Shown here in pieces: positions 25,044-33,378 of a stretch of 64,000 nucleotides of DNA. The notes beneath the pieces are model-generated. The model had not been told where the DNA came from and searched no databases. It saw only the letters and a list, made by a program, of their open reading frames with translations. Every line of letters begins with the position of its first letter. Position 1 is the stretch's first letter. A program made the translations under genes and the position numbers. This stretch comes from a virus. The stretch is taken from the IMG/VR virus record IMGVR_UViG_3300008448_000009, positions 55,282 to 119,281 of that record. One strand, 5' to 3'.

Positions 25044-25550
25044 TTATTTATCTTTATAATCTTTCAATATGTTTTGTATCGAATCAATTAATTGTTTTTG
25101 TTTTTCAGGGACTTTTGTTATCGTCGTTTTAGTTTCAATTATTTTCTCTTTTGGTGTTTGTCTAATCATAGCATGCGCAACAACACTGCTATCACTACCA
25201 CTACCCATACCGTTAGACCTTTCATCTCTGACAACAGCATAAACTCTTTCGTTTGACCTAACAGTCGTTTTTGTAGTTGTTTCTGGTTTAATCTTAGCCA
25301 TTTCCTCTAACAAGTTTTTAATAGCAATCATATCCCTATCTTTATTATTATTGGATTCTATTAGAGTATTGTTTATTGACATTGTTTCAGTGTAATTTTT
25401 TACAAGGACCTGATATTGAGCAGCTAAACCATTACAATCATCAGTTTTTAGATAAACAGTCAACACTGCCGACGCAGTAGACAAGAAAGCCGCGAACAAA
25501 AAAGCTTGCAATCTGTGAGTTGGTTTAAGGTTTTTAATGATTTCAAACAT
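25044..25550 (-). CDS. Membrane-anchored coiled-coil protein, possible i-spanin-like
   Basis: A 168-residue protein with a short basic N-terminus, one membrane segment (about residues 15-34) and a long extracytoplasmic helical part. This topology fits inner-membrane spanins of the Rz type, which link inner and outer membranes in lysis, but no paired outer-membrane lipoprotein is seen next to it. Cys at about 39 could form a disulfide. Late-type box at 25562-25575. Call is by topology only. Confidence 0.6.
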   Translation of the reverse strand: MFEIIKNLKPTHRLQAFLFAAFLSTASAVLTVYLKTDDCNGLAAQYQVLVKNYTETMSINNTLIESNNNKDRDMIAIKNLLEEMAKIKPETTTKTTVRSNERVYAVVRDERSNGMGSGSDSSVVAHAMIRQTPKEKIIETKTTITKVPEKQKQLIDSIQNILKDYKDK

Positions 25551-25561
25551 GATGTTAATTT

Positions 25562-25575
25562 ATTAATAAATATAA
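25562..25575 (-). promoter_or_regulatory. Late-type promoter box
   Basis: GTTATATTTATTAA on the minus strand, about 11 bases before the start at 25550. Confidence 0.45.
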
Positions 25576-25595
25576 CACTTCATGGTTAATATAAT

Positions 25596-25925
25596 TTATT
25601 CTACAATTTTTTCAACATAAGTACAAATTTCTCCAGATACAAACCCTTTCTCTAATAGCAAAGGTAATGATGCTGGTTTACACCATGCATATACCAACCA
25701 ATTTGAATATTTTGTTTTAACATATTCCCATCTTGTATCCCATAACATACGGAATATACCTTTGCGTCTATGGTCGTCATGAACCCATGCGTCTAAGAAT
25801 TTAATCTTTTTATTTTCTTCCCTTTCCATGTAAATATGACCAACAATTTCACCGTTAATCATAGCAATCCATGTTTCTAGTTTTTGACCATTGCTTTTTA
25901 AATGTACTATTTTAATATCATTCAT
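25596..25925 (-). CDS. GNAT-family N-acetyltransferase
   Basis: A 109-residue protein with a GNAT fold. HDDHRRKGIFRML is the acetyl-CoA-binding motif A (RRKGIF equals RxxGxG/A), following a strand with LDAWV. The C-terminal LLLEKGFV segment is typical of the fold. Substrate not predictable. Overlaps the end of the small membrane protein gene upstream. Confidence 0.75.
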   Translation of the reverse strand: MNDIKIVHLKSNGQKLETWIAMINGEIVGHIYMEREENKKIKFLDAWVHDDHRRKGIFRMLWDTRWEYVKTKYSNWLVYAWCKPASLPLLLEKGFVSGEICTYVEKIVE

Positions 25926-26094
25926 TTTTTATTGTTTTATTTATTTTATTATTTTTATCAACAGTCTCATGGTTATTATCAAGCGATGTCACCACAAAAA
26001 TCAAAAATCCTATAGCTAATATTGTTTGGATTAATAATATCCAACCACTATATTTTAAATCTTTTAATAATTCATAATATTCTTTATGATTCAT
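25918..26094 (-). CDS. 58-residue single-pass membrane protein
   Basis: Starts at ATG 26094 inside the end of the upstream gene and ends at TGA 25918-25920 just inside the acetyltransferase gene. A membrane segment is clear (WILLIQTILAIGFLIFVV) between two hydrophilic ends. Overlaps at both sides support a real coding unit. Function unknown. Confidence 0.6.
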   Translation of the reverse strand: MNHKEYYELLKDLKYSGWILLIQTILAIGFLIFVVTSLDNNHETVDKNNKINKTIKNE

Positions 26095-26287
26095 CTTTTG
26101 TTATCCCTAATGTTTCGTTTTTATATATTTTAATTTGGTTTGAAAAATAATGTCTAACATGACCACCATTACAAAGGGCAACACACCAGATGTCATTTTC
26201 AAATTGGCCACCGTTAGTCACGTATATCGCGTAACCTTCTTTGTCACCTTCTACAATTACTGGTATTGGATTTTGGAACTCTAACAT
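26084..26287 (-). CDS. Unknown 67-residue protein downstream of thymidylate synthase
   Basis: Begins four bases after the thyA stop. Small beta-rich protein (GYAIYVTNGG, DIWCVALCNGG) without a recognised domain. Operon with thyA. Confidence 0.6.
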   Translation of the reverse strand: MLEFQNPIPVIVEGDKEGYAIYVTNGGQFENDIWCVALCNGGHVRHYFSNQIKIYKNETLGITKDES

Positions 26288-26290
26288 AAT

Positions 26291-27493
26291 TTAGTTACTT
26301 AAAGGTGCTTTAATTGCTGGATGTGATTGATAATTACTTAGTTGTATATCTTCTTCCAACAGACATCTACAAAAATCATCGTTTTTAAACCCTTCAAAAA
26401 CAGCTGTGGCGTCCAACGGACCTTCCCCACACGAACCATTTTGTGTTGGCCAGAATTCTGTGTTAATGTTTACTTTAGGCAACCCCATAGGTTCTCTACC
26501 AATTTGCTCTTTAGCTTGTTCAATATGGTTTGAATATAAATGAACATCACCCAAATTACCAATCAATTGGTCTGGAACCATGTTGACTGATTTTGCAATT
26601 ATTTCTAATAACAATCCATAAGAAGCAATGTTGAATGGTAAACCTAAGAATGTGTCTACTGAACGTTGATTCCACATTAAAGAGATTGCTCGTTTAGGGG
26701 TTTTTTCCCAATCTATTGTAATCGGAGACCTTAATTCACCATTTATACCATAAGAATCTTCAGTAAATACCGCACATAGCCTTTGTCTCTCTTCCATACT
26801 CAACTCTCTTGTATAAACTTGAAATCCATAATGACAAGGTGGAAGAACCATTTGGTCTAATTCACCTACATTCCAAGCATTTACCATTAGTCTACGAGAA
26901 TCTGGATTTGTTTTAAGGTCGTTGATTAGGTTTTGGATTTGGTCTATATGAACATTAGTATTAAACTTACTATACTGTTTTCCACCAATTGGGTGTCCAT
27001 CAATTTCACCATAACCCCATTGTTCTTCTAATGATGCCGATTTCCAATTTCTCCATTGTGCACCATACACAGGACCTAAATTACCATGTTCAGCAGCAAA
27101 TTCAGGTGAGTTTTTTATATTTTCAATAAATTGGTCAACTAGTAGTTTATAAGCTTTTTCAGGGTCTTTACATTTACTTCTCCAATCTTGAGTATAAGTT
27201 TTTTCAATATACTTCTTTGCTGCATCACCATCCCAAATATGACAATTATTATCAACCAAAAACTTAATATTGGTATCACCTCGTAAGAACCAAAGCAATT
27301 CGGTTACGATTGTTTTGAATGGCATTTTCTTTGTAGTCAAGAGAGGAAACCCATCTTTCATATTGTGACGTATTTGTCTTCCGAATACGCTAATGGTACC
27401 CGTACCAGTTCTATCACTTTTAGTAGTACCGTTATCAAGAATGTCTTGAAGAAGGTCTGTGTAATCTTTATCTAGGTTGTTTATAAATCCCAT
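26291..27493 (-). CDS. thyA: Thymidylate synthase (ThyA)
   Basis: A 400-residue enzyme converting dUMP to dTMP with methylene-tetrahydrofolate. The catalytic Cys lies in LPPCHYGFQVY (about residue 220). The dUMP-binding RR pair is in DSRRLMVNAWN, and the folate/dUMP site is SLMWNQRSVDTFLGLPFNIASYGLLL. N-terminal RTGTGT and FPLLTTKK are standard. Longer than the usual 264 residues because of inserts around residues 105-175 and 230-260. The enzyme would supply dTTP for replication of an AT-rich genome. Confidence 0.97.
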   Translation of the reverse strand: MGFINNLDKDYTDLLQDILDNGTTKSDRTGTGTISVFGRQIRHNMKDGFPLLTTKKMPFKTIVTELLWFLRGDTNIKFLVDNNCHIWDGDAAKKYIEKTYTQDWRSKCKDPEKAYKLLVDQFIENIKNSPEFAAEHGNLGPVYGAQWRNWKSASLEEQWGYGEIDGHPIGGKQYSKFNTNVHIDQIQNLINDLKTNPDSRRLMVNAWNVGELDQMVLPPCHYGFQVYTRELSMEERQRLCAVFTEDSYGINGELRSPITIDWEKTPKRAISLMWNQRSVDTFLGLPFNIASYGLLLEIIAKSVNMVPDQLIGNLGDVHLYSNHIEQAKEQIGREPMGLPKVNINTEFWPTQNGSCGEGPLDATAVFEGFKNDDFCRCLLEEDIQLSNYQSHPAIKAPLSN

Positions 27494-27517
27494 ATGCTTT
27501 TTCTTTTTCGTTTTATT

Positions 27518-27670
27518 TTATCCAGTAGTAACTGTAGTATCAGCGCTATCATTTGTATCTTCTTCTTCATCCTTTGATTCTTGTATGTGTTGATACCACA
27601 ATGGGTTTGGTAATCCACTGTAATGGTCCCATAACCCATCATCAATCATGTCTACTTTATTTTTCTCCAT
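27518..27670 (-). CDS. Unknown 50-residue acidic protein
   Basis: ATG at 27670 overlaps the end of the upstream gene by 14 bases; TAA at 27518-27520. N-terminal half has several Trp/Tyr/Pro residues (GLWDHYSGLPNPLW), and the C-terminal half is acidic and Thr-rich. Overlap and codon pattern argue for a real gene. Confidence 0.55.
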   Translation of the reverse strand: MEKNKVDMIDDGLWDHYSGLPNPLWYQHIQESKDEEEDTNDSADTTVTTG

Positions 27671-27875
27671 CGAAATATTTGTTAATTATTTCTAACCTAT
27701 CTTCAGCGTCAGCTAAAAGTCGTAGTGATTCTGTAGCGTCTGCTAAAAAATCGTTAGCAGTGTGGTCACCTATACCTACACCTTGGTTTTCTAATAAGTC
27801 TAAAGACATTAATGCTTTTTCTTTATCAGCTAGCGCTTGCGCTTTTAATGCTGATATTACTCTTGTTTTTCCCAT
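27657..27875 (-). CDS. Unknown 72-residue helical protein
   Basis: Charged helical protein with Ala/Leu heptads. Sits between the 92-residue and the 50-residue genes in a tight operon that leads to thyA. No recognised family. Confidence 0.6.
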   Translation of the reverse strand: MGKTRVISALKAQALADKEKALMSLDLLENQGVGIGDHTANDFLADATESLRLLADAEDRLEIINKYFDGEK

Positions 27876-27884
27876 GTTTTTAAT

Positions 27885-28163
27885 TTATTCGTCTTTTTGT
27901 AATTTTAAATATTCGTCTATTTGTTCTAAACTTGGTTTAGCGTTTTCGTGTTCTTTGGTAAAATTATACGTTTTACCGTAGCTAGTTGTAATTTCTTTTG
28001 TACCTTCAAAAAACTCAATAAGTTCTTTCTTGGTGCATGATTCTACAATATGACCTTGGTCATCAGCTATTAGAAAAATATTAGCTGTTGGAATGTGATA
28101 CGCTTTAAGTACATCACCTTCAAAGTTTAATAAACCTAATCGTTTGTAGTCTTTGTTTTTCAT
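27885..28163 (-). CDS. Unknown 92-residue protein
   Basis: Small alpha/beta protein. Its start overlaps the preceding stop by one base. The sequence (LNFEGDVLKAYHIPTANIFLIAD) suggests a strand-rich N-terminal half and a helical C-terminus. Function unknown. Confidence 0.6.
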   Translation of the reverse strand: MKNKDYKRLGLLNFEGDVLKAYHIPTANIFLIADDQGHIVESCTKKELIEFFEGTKEITTSYGKTYNFTKEHENAKPSLEQIDEYLKLQKDE

Positions 28164-28585
28164 TATCTTCTAATTAAAATGTATTTGTAATTTTTTTGCA
28201 ATATTTCAACTTCTGGTTCATAAACTTTTCTAGCAGACTCATAAACCTTTTGGTTAAAATGATAGTTGGTCAGTTTGACTTGAGCCATGCGCACATATTC
28301 ACCATCTGAATCTTTGTGGACTATCTTACCATCATCGGTTGGTAAGAAATAAACCATACCACCTTTGCATCTAGTGTTTTCAGCCAAATCTCTGTAGTTT
28401 CCTCTAAAAACCGTCACATTTATAGGTTTAGACGTCATAGTTCTTTTAGAAACTCTTTCGAAACTAATTGGGTCATAAAGTGGGACATCATCTAAGTCAA
28501 AATGCATAAACAACGGCATATCAACAACACCAATAAAAGGACATCCTTCGACGTCCTTTACTGTTGTTTTATTTGTAATTAACAT
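28163..28585 (-). CDS. Unknown 140-residue protein
   Basis: Mixed alpha/beta protein with a Phe/Met/Asp-rich start and no catalytic motif I recognise. Two bases separate it from the upstream KTSC-domain gene and it overlaps the downstream gene by one base. Confidence 0.6.
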   Translation of the reverse strand: MLITNKTTVKDVEGCPFIGVVDMPLFMHFDLDDVPLYDPISFERVSKRTMTSKPINVTVFRGNYRDLAENTRCKGGMVYFLPTDDGKIVHKDSDGEYVRMAQVKLTNYHFNQKVYESARKVYEPEVEILQKNYKYILIRR

Positions 28586-28587
28586 AA

Positions 28588-29055
28588 TTAGTCAGTTACT
28601 ACACTGGCACCAGCAGAAGCTGTTATGTTCTCGTAATCACCCATGGTTGATTTTAGCTTGGTGTACAATGCTGGGTCGATACTATCAGTTGTTTCATAGT
28701 AAGCAATTACAGCTTGCATTTTTGCAATCATTTCTTTGGTGTAATGATTTAGTTTGATTTGTTTGTCAGCGTCTTTTAACTCGTTAACTTCTTTGATGAT
28801 AGCTGCTGTGTCAACCTTGTCTAACTTTTGAAAATCATATTTTTTGATATGAGAGTTGAAAATAACACCTTGACTGTCTGCTATTTCAAATCTGGTATAA
28901 TCTGTCTCAGAAACATTAGGGTACTTGTACTGCCCACCGTTGTTAAAAATAATAACCAAATCTTTGGTTTGAGTGTCGTAGGTTGAAGCGCAAATATTAG
29001 AAGATGCGTAGATTGCTTTAACCAAATTGTCTTTTGTTTGTTTTTTTAAAATCAT
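28588..29055 (-). CDS. KTSC-domain protein
   Basis: A 155-residue protein. Residues about 15-75 match the KTSC domain (SSNICASTYDTQTKDLVIIF, GGQYKYPNVSETDY, then GVIFNSHIKKYD). The domain is named for its occurrence at the C-terminus of some lysyl-tRNA synthetases and is common as a small stand-alone protein in phages and Bacteroidota. Its activity is not established. The rest is helical. First or second gene of the small operon running toward thyA. Confidence 0.7.
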   Translation of the reverse strand: MILKKQTKDNLVKAIYASSNICASTYDTQTKDLVIIFNNGGQYKYPNVSETDYTRFEIADSQGVIFNSHIKKYDFQKLDKVDTAAIIKEVNELKDADKQIKLNHYTKEMIAKMQAVIAYYETTDSIDPALYTKLKSTMGDYENITASAGASVVTD

Positions 29056-29076
29056 TCTTTTTGTATTAATAAAATG

Positions 29077-29313
29077 TTATTGTGCGTGTGTTTTATAGGA
29101 AACAATATCTTTCATTGGATATATTTTCCCAGTGCTAGTTAGCGAATTGTTGATGTCATCTCGTTCATCAACTATTACGATGATATAATCACCAGTAATC
29201 ATAAGACCACAATCCAAATATTCTAATCTTGTGACCGAAGGTAAACCCTTGGTAATTACCGAATCTTTAAGCAGAAGTTCAACTTTGCTAAATTTAGGTG
29301 CTGTATTTGCCAT
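29077..29313 (-). CDS. Unknown 78-residue protein
   Basis: I chose MANTAPKF at 29313, because the TATATTTG promoter box at 29332-29339 lies between it and the longer alternative start. Beta-rich small protein. It lies directly across a divergent promoter region from the clpC-like gene. Confidence 0.6.
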   Translation of the reverse strand: MANTAPKFSKVELLLKDSVITKGLPSVTRLEYLDCGLMITGDYIIVIVDERDDINNSLTSTGKIYPMKDIVSYKTHAQ

Positions 29314-29331
29314 GTCATTATATAGTTTGTA

Positions 29332-29339
29332 CAAATATA
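29332..29339 (-). promoter_or_regulatory. TAnnTTTG promoter of the minus-strand small-gene operon
   Basis: TATATTTG on the minus strand, about 18 bases before the chosen start at 29313. Confidence 0.55.
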
Positions 29340-29364
29340 CGAATATTTATCTAATAAATCAATA

Positions 29365-29395
29365 TTGCATTATTAAAAATAAATTAGTATCTTTG
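29365..29395 (+). promoter_or_regulatory. TTG/TAnnTTTG promoter of the clpC-like gene
   Basis: TTG at 29365-29367 and TATCTTTG at 29388-29395 with a 20-base spacer, the Bacteroidota primary sigma factor pattern. The ATG follows 26 bases later. Confidence 0.65.
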
Positions 29396-29421
29396 CTAAA
29401 AATAAAATTAACCCGTTTACT

Positions 29422-31935
29422 ATGAACAGAGAAATTTATCCTAAAGTTAAAATAATTATGAATCAAGCTATCAAAGAAGCTAAAAGTTTCGATGATACTA
29501 AAATAAGACCTGAACATATTATCCTATCAATGATGATTGATAACGATAATGAATGTACTAGACTTTTAAATCAAATGAAAGTAGATACCTTTGACTTGTA
29601 TGATAAAGTCTCTGATTATTTAAGACAAAGCGATTTAACTCCAAGAGTTGCAAACACAAGTAGAAAAACGTTACCATTTTCAGATGAAACAAAAGCAATT
29701 ATCAAAAGCCTTGATAAAGAATGTGAAAAGTTAAATCATAATATGATTGATACAACACATGTTATGCTAGGTATTTTAGCAGCAAAGCTACCGATAAATG
29801 AATTGTTATCTAAAAGTGGTATAACGTATAACCGTTTTAAAAAAACCTTAAAAGATATGGAAAATTACGATGCAAAAAACAGCGCATTTGGTGGTGATGA
29901 CCACGAAGAAAACGACAGTTTTAGAAAAAAACCTAACAGAGTAAACGACTCTAAATCAAAAACACCAGTATTGGATAACTTCTGTAGAGACGTATCCAAA
30001 GCTGTAGAAAAAGGAGAAATAGACCCAGTGGTTGGTCGTGAAGTTGAAATCAAAAGGGTTTCACAAATACTTTCACGTAGAAAGAAAAATAACCCAGTCC
30101 TTATCGGAGAACCAGGTGTTGGTAAAACAGCCATCGTAGAAGGACTCGCACAGCTTATCTATGAAGGTAACGCACCTAGAACACTTAGTGGTAAAAAAAT
30201 ATTTACCTTGGATTTGGCTAGCATCGTTGCTGGTACAAAATATAGAGGCCAGTTTGAAGAACGAATGAAAGCTGTGTTGGAAGAATGTAAAACCAATCCA
30301 GATATCGTATTGTTCATAGACGAATTACACACAATTGTTGGTGCTGGAAATTCATCAGGTTCGTTGGATGCTAGTAACATTTTCAAACCAGCTTTAGCCA
30401 GAGGCGAAATACAAATCATCGGTGCTACAACACTAGATGAATACCGCGAAAACATTGAAAAAGATGGTGCACTTACTAGACGTTTCCAACAAGTTCTTGT
30501 TGAGGAACCTACTCTAGAGCAAACCAAAACTATTTTGATGAACATCAAAGAAAAATATGAAAAACATCACAGAGTAAAATATACTGAAGAAGCTATTGAC
30601 GAGTGTGTTAAACTATCTTCTAGATACATAATGGATAGAGCCATGCCAGACAAAGCTATCGATGTATTGGATGAAGCTGGTGCCACCACAAACGTTAGTG
30701 TTGAAAAACCAGAAAATATCAAAACTTTAGAATCTCAAATCAGTGAAATCCAAGTTCAAAAAAATGAAGTTGTTAAAAAACAACAATACGAAGAGGCGGC
30801 TAAATTAAGAGATAAAGAAAAAGAATTAGATGACAAATTAAAAGAAGCCAATGCTAAATGGCAAGAAGATTTAGAGTCTAACATTACGGAAGTTGGTGTT
30901 GATTTGATTTCAGAAGTTGTTTCTATGATGACTGGAATTCCTCTTAATAAAATTTCAACACAAGAAACCAAAAAATTACTTAACATGGACAAAGCTCTTA
31001 TGGGTAAAGTTATAGGTCAAGACGTAGCTGTATCTAAAGTAGTTAAAGCTATCAAACGTAACCGTATCGGTATCAAAGATAAAAACAAACCAGTTGGTTC
31101 GTTCATCTTTTTAGGTCCTACAGGAGTTGGTAAAACTCTTTTGGCTAAATTGTTAGCAGAAGAAGTGTTTGGTGACGCTGATTCATTGTTTAGAATTGAT
31201 ATGTCTGAGTATATGGAGAAATTCTCTGTGTCGAGATTGGTTGGTCCACCTCCTGGATATGTTGGGTACGAACAAGGTGGTCAATTGACTGAGAAAGTTC
31301 GTAGAAAACCACATTGTGTTGTATTGTTTGATGAGATTGAAAAAGCTCATGAAGACGTATTCAACTTATTGTTACAAATGTTAGATGAAGGTCACTTGAC
31401 TGACGGTTTAGGTCGTAAAGTTAATTTCAAAAATGCTCTTATCATCATGACATCTAACATCGGTGTTAAAGAAGCTAACTCATTTGGTAAAACAATGGGT
31501 CTTGAAACACCAAACGGAATGTTAAACGAAGAAAACAAAGCGCGCGCCATTATCGAAAAAGCCCTTAAAAAGAAATTCAAACCAGAGTTCTTAAACCGTA
31601 TCGATGAAGCGATTATCTTCAACAGCCTTAAACGCGAAGATATCCACGAAATCATCAACGTTGAGTTTGAAAAACTTAGAAAAAGAGTTGTTGAAATGGG
31701 TTACGATTTAAGCATTGAACAAGCAGCGTTGGATTTCTTGGCAGAACATGGCTATGATGAAGAATACGGAGCTAGACCTCTTACCAGAACCCTTCAACAT
31801 TATGTAGAAGATACGGTAGCTGATGAAATTTTGGCTGACCATATTGTCGAAGGACAAACCATCAACATCGTTTATGATAAAGATAACGATACATTGATTG
31901 TAAAACAACCAAAAACACCCAAAACAAAAAAATAA
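29422..31935 (+). CDS. clpC: ClpC-type AAA+ ATPase/unfoldase
   Basis: An 837-residue protein with the full Clp class 1 layout: Clp N-domain repeats (about 1-145), first AAA+ module (Walker A GEPGVGKT near 229, Walker [10 protein letters not shown] near 296), middle region with a UVR-like stretch ([15 protein letters not shown]), and second AAA+ module ([11 protein letters not shown] near 564, [10 protein letters not shown] near 633). The short UVR-bearing middle is typical of ClpC, not ClpB. An MGL tripeptide after [15 protein letters not shown] lies about where ClpP-binding loops occur. It unfolds proteins and may use host ClpP. Host-type promoter and terminator surround it as a single-gene unit. 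Confidence 0.9.
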   Translation: MNREIYPKVKIIMNQAIKEAKSFDDTKIRPEHIILSMMIDNDNECTRLLNQMKVDTFDLYDKVSDYLRQSDLTPRVANTSRKTLPFSDETKAIIKSLDKECEKLNHNMIDTTHVMLGILAAKLPINELLSKSGITYNRFKKTLKDMENYDAKNSAFGGDDHEENDSFRKKPNRVNDSKSKTPVLDNFCRDVSKAVEKGEIDPVVGREVEIKRVSQILSRRKKNNPVLIGEPGVGKTAIVEGLAQLIYEGNAPRTLSGKKIFTLDLASIVAGTKYRGQFEERMKAVLEECKTNPDIVLFIDELHTIVGAGNSSGSLDASNIFKPALARGEIQIIGATTLDEYRENIEKDGALTRRFQQVLVEEPTLEQTKTILMNIKEKYEKHHRVKYTEEAIDECVKLSSRYIMDRAMPDKAIDVLDEAGATTNVSVEKPENIKTLESQISEIQVQKNEVVKKQQYEEAAKLRDKEKELDDKLKEANAKWQEDLESNITEVGVDLISEVVSMMTGIPLNKISTQETKKLLNMDKALMGKVIGQDVAVSKVVKAIKRNRIGIKDKNKPVGSFIFLGPTGVGKTLLAKLLAEEVFGDADSLFRIDMSEYMEKFSVSRLVGPPPGYVGYEQGGQLTEKVRRKPHCVVLFDEIEKAHEDVFNLLLQMLDEGHLTDGLGRKVNFKNALIIMTSNIGVKEANSFGKTMGLETPNGMLNEENKARAIIEKALKKKFKPEFLNRIDEAIIFNSLKREDIHEIINVEFEKLRKRVVEMGYDLSIEQAALDFLAEHGYDEEYGARPLTRTLQHYVEDTVADEILADHIVEGQTINIVYDKDNDTLIVKQPKTPKTKK

Positions 31936-31938
31936 TAT

Positions 31939-31963
31939 AAAACCCACGAAAGTGGGTTTTTTT
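31939..31963 (+). terminator. Terminator of the clpC-like gene
   Basis: AACCCAC-GAAA-GTGGGTT hairpin followed by seven T. Confidence 0.88.
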
Positions 31964-31971
31964 GTTTTAGA

Positions 31972-31985
31972 GAATATTTATTGTT
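31972..31985 (+). promoter_or_regulatory. Late-type promoter box next to start codon
   Basis: GAATATTTATTGTT runs directly into the ATG at 31986, which implies a very short or absent leader. Confidence 0.45.
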
Positions 31986-32522
31986 ATGAAACAAATGATA
32001 AAACAATTATTGCGAGAAGCCATTGATAAAACAATCACATGTAAAAAATGTGATTGGCATTGGAAAGAATCTGAATCGGATAAAAAAGATTTGTACGTTT
32101 GTCATAAATGTGGTCATGATAACACACCAAAAAAAGAAAATATTAACGAACGTTTGCTAACCAAACATAAAGAAGATATTTTGGATGTTGCTGATTTCGT
32201 TAATTTTGCTAAAAAATATTTGGATATTGATGATGATATTAAAGTTGAATTGGCTTTTGAAAGAACACCAGACCTTAGAACAACCGCATATTACAACAAC
32301 GGTGAAAAACGTATGAAGATATATGTTAAAAATAGAGCTATTATAGATGTATGTCGTTCAATAGCTCATGAATTAACACACCACAAACAAAATCTAGAAG
32401 GAAGAATAACAGATGCAAGTAAAGATGGTGAAGACGGAAGTGATATAGAAAATGAAGCCAACGCAACAGCTGGTGTAATAATAAGAAAATGGGGACGTAT
32501 ACACCCTGAAATTTATGAATAA
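31986..32522 (+). CDS. Tagged zinc metallopeptidase with N-terminal zinc ribbon
   Basis: A 178-residue protein. It starts with the tag MKQMIKQLLRE (L9-R10-E11, a prohead protease-type site). A zinc ribbon follows (CKKC at 19-22, CHKC at 39-42). The catalytic motif HELTH (about 128-132) with ENEAN 25 residues later matches an HExxH...E metallopeptidase of the gluzincin type. If packaged and injected, it could cleave a host protein at the start of infection. Forms an operon with the next gene by an ATGAATAA overlap. Confidence 0.8.
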   Translation: MKQMIKQLLREAIDKTITCKKCDWHWKESESDKKDLYVCHKCGHDNTPKKENINERLLTKHKEDILDVADFVNFAKKYLDIDDDIKVELAFERTPDLRTTAYYNNGEKRMKIYVKNRAIIDVCRSIAHELTHHKQNLEGRITDASKDGEDGSDIENEANATAGVIIRKWGRIHPEIYE

Positions 32523-33366
32523 TACTAGAACACTATTAAGAGAAGAAATTGCCTTAAACGATAGAAAAATGCTATTGAATGAGCAGACTATGTTATTGAT
32601 AGAAAATAGTGAATATGTAAAACATGTTTTGGGTATCCAAACACCGTTGTTTGAGTATTATTCTTTTGAACTTAGAAAACAAATAATTGACGAAGCTTTA
32701 TCAATACAAGGTGTTTTACAATCAGCTAACAGCTATTTAGTTGGTCAGATTGAAAAAGGTAAAGAATATGTTGTAAAAGCTATTGATGCAGTTAAATCGA
32801 CTAAAGATATTGTAATATTATTTAAAAATTTAATTTTATCACCAGAAAATATGACTAAAGCCAATAGAGGGTTAAATAAAATATGTACAGATTTAACAAA
32901 TGATGCTCAATCTGTAATTACATATATAACCGAAAAATTGCCTAATATAGTTAATTTTACCGAAGGAATGGTAAACATGTTAAACAAATTAAAAAGAATT
33001 GTCACTGACGAAATAAACGGTAACGGTTGGACAGGTTTTATAGCTAAATTTGGTCTTGCATGTTTAATGACTTACATTAAAATAAACGTATTTGATAAAA
33101 TAATTAAATTAGGTATTCAGTTTATTAAAGATGGTGCAGTACTTTTCACTGGGGTTCAAGGGTTGCTTCAATTATTTAAAAATTTTAAAGAAACAATAAT
33201 TCAAAATGGTGATATAAAACAAATAATAAATTGGATAACCAACATAGGTAAAGAAGCCGCATCATTAAAACTAACTTTAGCGTTTGATATAATGGTAGCA
33301 GTAACAACTGTTTGCACAGCTTTGTTAGCAGTTATTAATTTCAAATTTGATTTGAGAAAACAATAA
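32515..33366 (+). CDS. Tagged hydrophobic protein of unknown function
   Basis: A 283-residue protein starting MNNTRTLLREE, a shortened form of the late tag, with L8-R9-E10. The body is helical and amphipathic or hydrophobic with possible membrane segments near residues 175-225 and 255-275. Starts inside the metallopeptidase stop (ATGAATAA). A membrane-active injected protein is one possibility; no known family is recognised. Confidence 0.6.
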   Translation: MNNTRTLLREEIALNDRKMLLNEQTMLLIENSEYVKHVLGIQTPLFEYYSFELRKQIIDEALSIQGVLQSANSYLVGQIEKGKEYVVKAIDAVKSTKDIVILFKNLILSPENMTKANRGLNKICTDLTNDAQSVITYITEKLPNIVNFTEGMVNMLNKLKRIVTDEINGNGWTGFIAKFGLACLMTYIKINVFDKIIKLGIQFIKDGAVLFTGVQGLLQLFKNFKETIIQNGDIKQIINWITNIGKEAASLKLTLAFDIMVAVTTVCTALLAVINFKFDLRKQ

Positions 33367-33378
33367 AATAAATATATT

